Below, in pieces: positions 14,341 through 17,280 of a stretch of DNA of 17,280 bases. The notes below the pieces were generated by a model. The model searched no databases. It was not told the origin of the DNA and was given only the letters and a program-made list of their open reading frames with translations. Each line of letters opens with the position of its first letter. The first letter of the stretch is position 1. The stretch comes from an uncultured Peptococcaceae bacterium (GTDB taxonomy: Bacteria > Bacillota > Dehalobacteriia > UBA4068): assembly GCA_947307285.1 (NCBI GenBank), contig CAMZIS010000007.1:1-17280 (forward strand), in the 5' to 3' direction. The translations under genes were made by a program, and so were the position numbers.

Positions 14341-15735
14341 TCACACGCGGCAGATCCAGTCGGAGGATGCGGCTGCGGCGTTCAGCTCAGCCGCCTTTTC
14401 CTCGTAGCCGGCCCGGCCCATCAGGGCGAAGGTGGCTTTTTTGCCTTCCTCCACGCCGGGCTGGTCAAAAGCGTCGATGCCCAGCAGCTCGCCGGCGGCG
14501 GCGGTGGCCACCTCGAAGAAGTAGAGCAGGCTGCCGAAGCTGAATTCGTCCAGTTTGTCCAGGATGATGGAATTGTTCATCTTGCCGGCCTTGGTCACGG
14601 CGTAGACCGTGGCCCGCCGTTCCGCCTCGATGAGCTCGTTCAGGCTGTGGCCGTAGAGATAGGCCAGCTCCGGCAGGGGCAGCGGCGCTTCGGGGATGGT
14701 CAGCTTGCTGGCGAACTGCTCCACGCCCAGGAAGCTGATGATCTTGTCGAAGGGGCCTTCGGTGTAGAGCTGGATCTGGGAATGCTGGTCGGTGACGCCC
14801 AGGGCCCGCACCGGAGTCTGGCCGGCGTAGACCTGACGGCCCTGCAGATCGCTGCGCTTGCCCAGGGATTCGGCCCACAGCTGGCAGTACCATTCCGCAG
14901 TGGGGGCCAGCGCGTCCACGTAGGGCATGACCACGGAGATGTTGACGCCCTTGGCCATGGCCATGGTGTAGAGCAGGGCGTAGAGATAGGCGGGGTTGTC
15001 GGGTATATTCGGCAGCGAGCAGGCCTTATCCATTTCGGCGCAGCCGGCCAGCAGCGCGTCGATATCCATGCCTGCGGCGGCGGCGGTGAGCAGGCCCACC
15101 GGGCAGAACACGGAAAAGCGGCCGCCCACGCCGTCGGGGACGGTGAAGGTGTCCCAACCGTTGGCGTCGGACAGCTTTTTCAGGATGCCGGTGCTTTTAT
15201 CGGTGGTGATGAACAGATGCTTCTGGAAATCCGCGCCCAGATGGCGGTGGAGCAGCTCCAGCACGATGATGAACTGGGACATGGTCTCCACCGTGTTGCC
15301 GGATTTGGAGATGACGTGGAAGGCGGTGCGCTTGAGGTCCACCGTTTCCAGCAGGGAATTCATGCGGTCCGGGTCCACGTTGTCCTCCACCAGCACGCGG
15401 CAGGCGCCGGGGCGCTTTTCCATCAGCCGGTAATAGGGGCCGGCGCAGGCGGAAAGCAGGGCCTTGGAGCCCAGGGCGGAACCGCCGATGCCCAGGATGA
15501 CCAGTGTGTCGAAGTTTTCCCGAAGATAACTGCCGGCGGCTTTGATCTTATCCAGCACAGCCGCCGGCTGATAGGGCAGATCGCGCCAAGCCATGGCGGA
15601 GCGTTTATCACGCAGCGCCTGATCAACGGCGGGGAGCTTGGCTGCGGCCTGCAGGACCACATTTTGATCCAGACCGTGCTCGCCCACGCGAGAGGTGAAC
15701 ATATTTGCGAAATCGAAGGTGATCCTGTTTGACAT
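14341..15735 (-). CDS. pgi: Glucose-6-phosphate isomerase
   Basis: It interconverts fructose-6-P and glucose-6-P, linking gluconeogenesis and glycolysis to glycogen. At 464 residues it is the short form usual in Bacillota. The sugar-phosphate isomerase folds show GIGGSALGS at 82-90 and SKSGNT at 143-148. Other conserved parts are GGRFSV (204-209), EWYCQLWAESLGK (281-293, likely base Glu289), GVTDQHSQ (313-320, ring-opening His318) and GIDAFDQPGVEEGK (419-432, conserved Lys432). AGGAGAG sits 3 bases from the ATG region at 15735, the first gene after a strong promoter. As first gene of the glg operon it would be co-induced with glycogen synthesis. Confidence 0.96.
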   Translation of the reverse strand: MSNRITFDFANMFTSRVGEHGLDQNVVLQAAAKLPAVDQALRDKRSAMAWRDLPYQPAAVLDKIKAAGSYLRENFDTLVILGIGGSALGSKALLSACAGPYYRLMEKRPGACRVLVEDNVDPDRMNSLLETVDLKRTAFHVISKSGNTVETMSQFIIVLELLHRHLGADFQKHLFITTDKSTGILKKLSDANGWDTFTVPDGVGGRFSVFCPVGLLTAAAAGMDIDALLAGCAEMDKACSLPNIPDNPAYLYALLYTMAMAKGVNISVVMPYVDALAPTAEWYCQLWAESLGKRSDLQGRQVYAGQTPVRALGVTDQHSQIQLYTEGPFDKIISFLGVEQFASKLTIPEAPLPLPELAYLYGHSLNELIEAERRATVYAVTKAGKMNNSIILDKLDEFSFGSLLYFFEVATAAAGELLGIDAFDQPGVEEGKKATFALMGRAGYEEKAAELNAAAASSDWICRV

Positions 15736-15755
15736 AAGCTCTCCTTTCCAGCGGC

Positions 15756-15795
15756 GAACCGTGGTTCATCTGTATTATGTCAGGTTATACATAAC
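15756..15795 (-). promoter_or_regulatory. Two short palindromes at and below the pgi transcription start
   Basis: GTTAT-AC-ATAAC (15784-15795) straddles the start site expected for the pgi promoter. GAACC-GT-GGTTC (15756-15767) lies in the leader, 21 bases before the start codon. Each has perfect 5-bp arms with a 2-base centre. Palindromes in these positions often bind repressors. Arms this short can occur by chance, so this is tentative. Confidence 0.25.
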
Positions 15796-15796
15796 T

Positions 15797-15825
15797 ATTA
15801 TAACTCTTATCGCGCCCCCTGCCAA
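15797..15825 (-). promoter_or_regulatory. Sigma-A promoter of the pgi-glg operon
   Basis: On the complement, TTGGCA (15820-15825) and a perfect TATAAT (15797-15802) are separated by 17 bases. This is one mismatch from full consensus. The start should fall near 15790, giving a leader of about 55 nt to the pgi ATG. The -35 lies about 10 bases past the terminator at 15836-15869, so upstream transcription is insulated from the operon. Confidence 0.82.
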
Positions 15826-15835
15826 TAGCAAGACA

Positions 15836-15869
15836 AAAAAAGAGAAGGTTGGGGGACCTTCTCTTTTTT
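15836..15869 (-). terminator. Intrinsic terminator of the leftward structured RNA
   Basis: AAAAAAGAGAAGGT and ACCTTCTCTTTTTT form a perfect 14-bp inverted repeat around a 6-base loop (15850-15855). The stem's own A/T ends provide a T-run of six or seven after the GC-containing part on either strand, so it can work both ways. Its natural client is the leftward transcript that starts near 16175. It lies upstream of the pgi promoter, so it is not an attenuator of transcripts begun there. Confidence 0.88.
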
Positions 15870-16175
15870 CGCAAGAGTTATAGCTTGCGGGGAGGCGGCG
15901 CCTTCTGCCGGGGCGGCCGCCGTATGGGGGAATATGAAAAAGAAAAATATGAAGGATGACCGGGCAGCGCCCGCCCATATTTTTCGTCCATACATTCCCC
16001 GCAATGAAATGCCGCCTTTCCGGGACTGGAAAAGCGGCGGGATTGCGCTAAAAGCTCATTGCTCCTTTCCAAACCGGGAGGCGCCGCCGTTTCCCGCGAC
16101 ACCCATTGGTCCTGCTCCCTAGCGCGTTCGGACGCCGTAGGAGATAGGACTCGGAATATATGAACTTACCTTCGA
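15836..16175 (-). ncRNA. Candidate independent structured non-coding RNA, about 340 nt, family unknown
   Basis: A strong leftward promoter and an intrinsic terminator bracket a segment with almost no unpaired sequence. Helices seen (arms on + coordinates): 16109-16113 with 16146-16150; 16080-16087 with 16096-16103 (8 bp including G-U, closed outside by 16069-16072 with 16106-16109); 16001-16007 with 16056-16062 (7 bp), enclosing 16011-16021 with 16028-16038 (11 bp, one G-U); 15927-15933 with 15994-16000 (7 bp), enclosing 15943-15951 with 15976-15984 (9 bp) and 15961-15965 with 15969-15973; 15894-15899 with 15916-15921; 15870-15875 with 15884-15889; then the terminator. No credible reading frame is present. 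Signatures known to me for tmRNA, RNase P RNA, SRP RNA, T-box and common riboswitches are absent. It could be a divergent member of a known class or new. Confidence 0.6.
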
Positions 16176-16180
16176 CCCCT

Positions 16181-16209
16181 ATTATAGACCCTGCGATCGG
16201 AAAAATCAA
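16181..16209 (-). promoter_or_regulatory. Sigma-A promoter of the structured RNA
   Basis: On the complement, TTGATT (16204-16209) and a perfect TATAAT (16181-16186) are separated by exactly 17 bases. Transcription should start near 16174-16176. No ribosome binding site plus open frame follows, which supports a non-coding product. It is divergent from the argS promoter about 70 bases away. Confidence 0.75.
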
Positions 16210-16281
16210 GGGAGAATTCATCACAGTTTGAAATTTTTGTAAGCATGCCCGTCCGGGCAGGTCGGACCCCCCATTTTGTTA

Positions 16282-16310
16282 TTGCATTTAATATAATATA
16301 AGTATATACT
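16282..16310 (+). promoter_or_regulatory. Sigma-A promoter of argS
   Basis: TTGCAT (16282-16287), a 17-base spacer and TATACT (16305-16310) lie in a very A/T-rich stretch just before argS. The start would be near 16317, giving a leader of only about 30 nt, too short for a T-box. A shifted TATAAT inside the spacer (16293-16298) is an alternative -10 but lacks a well-placed -35. Confidence 0.65.
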
Positions 16311-16348
16311 ATAGTTTAGTCTATTTTGCGCAAATCAGGAGGATACGC

Positions 16349-17280
16349 ATGTACGAGAACGATACCGTAATGGGCCGCCGCCGTCAGCTCATCCGCGACC
16401 GGGTGGAAGACGCGCTGATCCGCGCCCGGGTAGCCGGAGACCTCAGCTATGAGAAGCTGCCCGAATACACGGTGGAACGCCCGCGGGAAGCCGCCCACGG
16501 CGACTACGCGACCAACGTGGCCATGCTGCTGGCCAAGCCCTGCCGCAAAGCGCCCCGCGACATCGCCAAGACCATTGCCGAATATATAGATTTCAGCGAT
16601 TCCCCCATCGAAAAAATGGAGATCGCCGGCCCCGGTTTCATCAATTTCCGCATGAAAGAGGACTGGCTGAACCAGGCCGCCTGCGAGATGCTGGCCGAAG
16701 GCGAGGATTTCGGCCGCAGCCGCCTGGGCGAGGGCCAAAAGATCCAGGTGGAATTCGTCTCCGCCAACCCCACCGGCGACCTGCACATGGGCAACGCCCG
16801 GGGCGCCGCCATCGGCGATTCCCTGGCCTCCGTGCTGGATATGGCCGGCTTCGAGGTGGAACGGGAATACTATATCAACGACGCGGGCAACCAGATCGAC
16901 AAATTCGCCCGCACTCTGAACAGCCGCTATCTCACCGCCTGCGGCGTGGACAACGAGTTCCCGGAGGACGGCTATCCCGGCGCCGACCTCAAAGAGCTGA
17001 TGGAGCAGCTCTACAGCGAGATCGGCGACAAATACGTGCACATCAGCGAAGAGCTGCGCAAGGAATATCTGGCCGAGTACGGCCTGAAAAACACGCTGGC
17101 CTCCATCAAAAGCTCTCTGGAACGCTTCGGCGTCACCTACGACTGCTGGTTCTCCGAGCGCTCCCTCCACGATTCCGGCCAGGTCAAAGCCGCCGTGGAG
17201 GAGCTGGAGGAACGGGGCTGGCTGCTGCACAAGGACGACGCGGTATGGATCGACTGCACCCGCATGGGCCCGGACATGAA
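16349..17280 (+). CDS. argS: Arginyl-tRNA synthetase, N-terminal part (runs off the right edge)
   Basis: This class I synthetase charges tRNA-Arg with arginine using ATP. About 310 of an expected 550-600 residues are present. The N-terminal tRNA-recognition domain spans roughly 1-125, with GDYATNVAM at 51-59 and IAGPGFINFRM at 92-102. The catalytic domain starts with VEFVSANPTGDLHMGNARG at 134-152. Here the class I HIGH signature appears as HMGN (146-149), a variant I recall from many Bacillota ArgS proteins. YINDAGNQ follows at about 174-181. The KMSK loop and anticodon-binding domain are beyond the window. AGGAGG (16337-16342) is 6 bases before the ATG. It is divergently transcribed from the structured RNA. 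Confidence 0.95.
   Translation, partial: MYENDTVMGRRRQLIRDRVEDALIRARVAGDLSYEKLPEYTVERPREAAHGDYATNVAMLLAKPCRKAPRDIAKTIAEYIDFSDSPIEKMEIAGPGFINFRMKEDWLNQAACEMLAEGEDFGRSRLGEGQKIQVEFVSANPTGDLHMGNARGAAIGDSLASVLDMAGFEVEREYYINDAGNQIDKFARTLNSRYLTACGVDNEFPEDGYPGADLKELMEQLYSEIGDKYVHISEELRKEYLAEYGLKNTLASIKSSLERFGVTYDCWFSERSLHDSGQVKAAVEELEERGWLLHKDDAVWIDCTRMGPDM

Noticed and set aside
16050..16067. AAAGGAG followed by ATG-AGC-TTT-TAG inside the structured RNA, as a leader peptide
   Set aside because: The spacing between AGGAG and ATG is only two bases, the frame is three codons long, and the ATG is in a helix arm.
15878..16102. Small leftward open frame (74 codons, GTG start) inside the structured RNA
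   Set aside because: No ribosome binding site stands before the GTG, the sequence is dictated by the paired stems, and the product resembles nothing I know.
15836..16175. T-box leader, based on GGGTGTCGCGGG resembling the AGGGUGGNACCGCG element
   Set aside because: The element is two bases short and lacks the UGGN bulge that pairs with tRNA. The transcript runs away from argS and ends before the pgi promoter.
15836..16175. tmRNA, RNase P RNA, SRP RNA or 6S RNA
   Set aside because: No tRNA-like ends or tag frame, no GAGGAAAGUCC or ACAGAA elements, no SRP helix 8 motif, and too long with too many side hairpins for 6S. A covariance search could overturn this.
16236..16272. GC-rich inverted repeat (GCCCG-TC-CGGGC) upstream of argS as a terminator
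   Set aside because: The loop would be only two bases, the alternative pairing is only 5 bp, and no clean T-run follows directly.

Overview
The window comes from the chromosome of a GC-rich, anaerobic, amino-acid-fermenting member of the Bacillota (Firmicutes). Three things point there. It has a glutaconate CoA-transferase pair that closely resembles the Acidaminococcus enzyme. Its ADP-glucose pyrophosphorylase is split into GlgC and GlgD, a Bacillota trait. It has strong AGGAGG-type ribosome binding sites. Negativicutes is a reasonable guess, but the sequence alone does not settle the class.

Left end (1-543). The first codons of a leftward gene occupy 1-39; its N-terminus resembles (2Fe-2S)-binding subunits of amino-acid oxidoreductases. 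It appears to be driven by a sigma-54 type promoter (131-146) with a 9-bp-stem hairpin in its leader (82-101). Further right, 147-293 is rich in A-tracts. Three TGTACA boxes (314-368) follow. The first lies on the -10 of a candidate promoter (294-322) for the rightward gctA gene, so one regulator could control both directions. The rest of the gctA leader holds one hairpin-forming repeat (445-479) and nothing else I recognise.

Rightward unit (544-4111). gctA and gctB overlap by 4 bases. A phosphoglucomutase/phosphomannomutase gene follows 46 bases later. A bidirectional terminator (4081-4111) separates this unit from the glycogen operon converging on it.

Leftward glycogen operon (15735 down to 4114). 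The order of transcription is pgi, glgB, glgC, glgD, glgA, glgP, then a neopullulanase-like GH13 enzyme. Gaps are 1-17 bases, except 53 bases after pgi. Together with the convergent mutase, the set covers fructose-6-P to glucose-6-P (Pgi), to glucose-1-P (mutase), to ADP-glucose (GlgC/GlgD), to alpha-1,4 chains (GlgA), and to branched glycogen (GlgB). Breakdown is by phosphorolysis (GlgP) and hydrolysis of short or branched dextrins (the GH13 enzyme). No glgX or malQ is present here. A near-consensus sigma-A promoter (15797-15825) precedes pgi.

Right end (15836-17280). Between pgi and argS is an apparently independent leftward transcription unit of about 340 nt. It has its own near-consensus promoter, about nine tightly packed helices and an intrinsic terminator just upstream of the pgi promoter. 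It matches none of the housekeeping RNAs whose signatures I know, and it is the best candidate here for something undescribed. argS (arginyl-tRNA synthetase) starts at 16349 with its own promoter and runs off the right edge.
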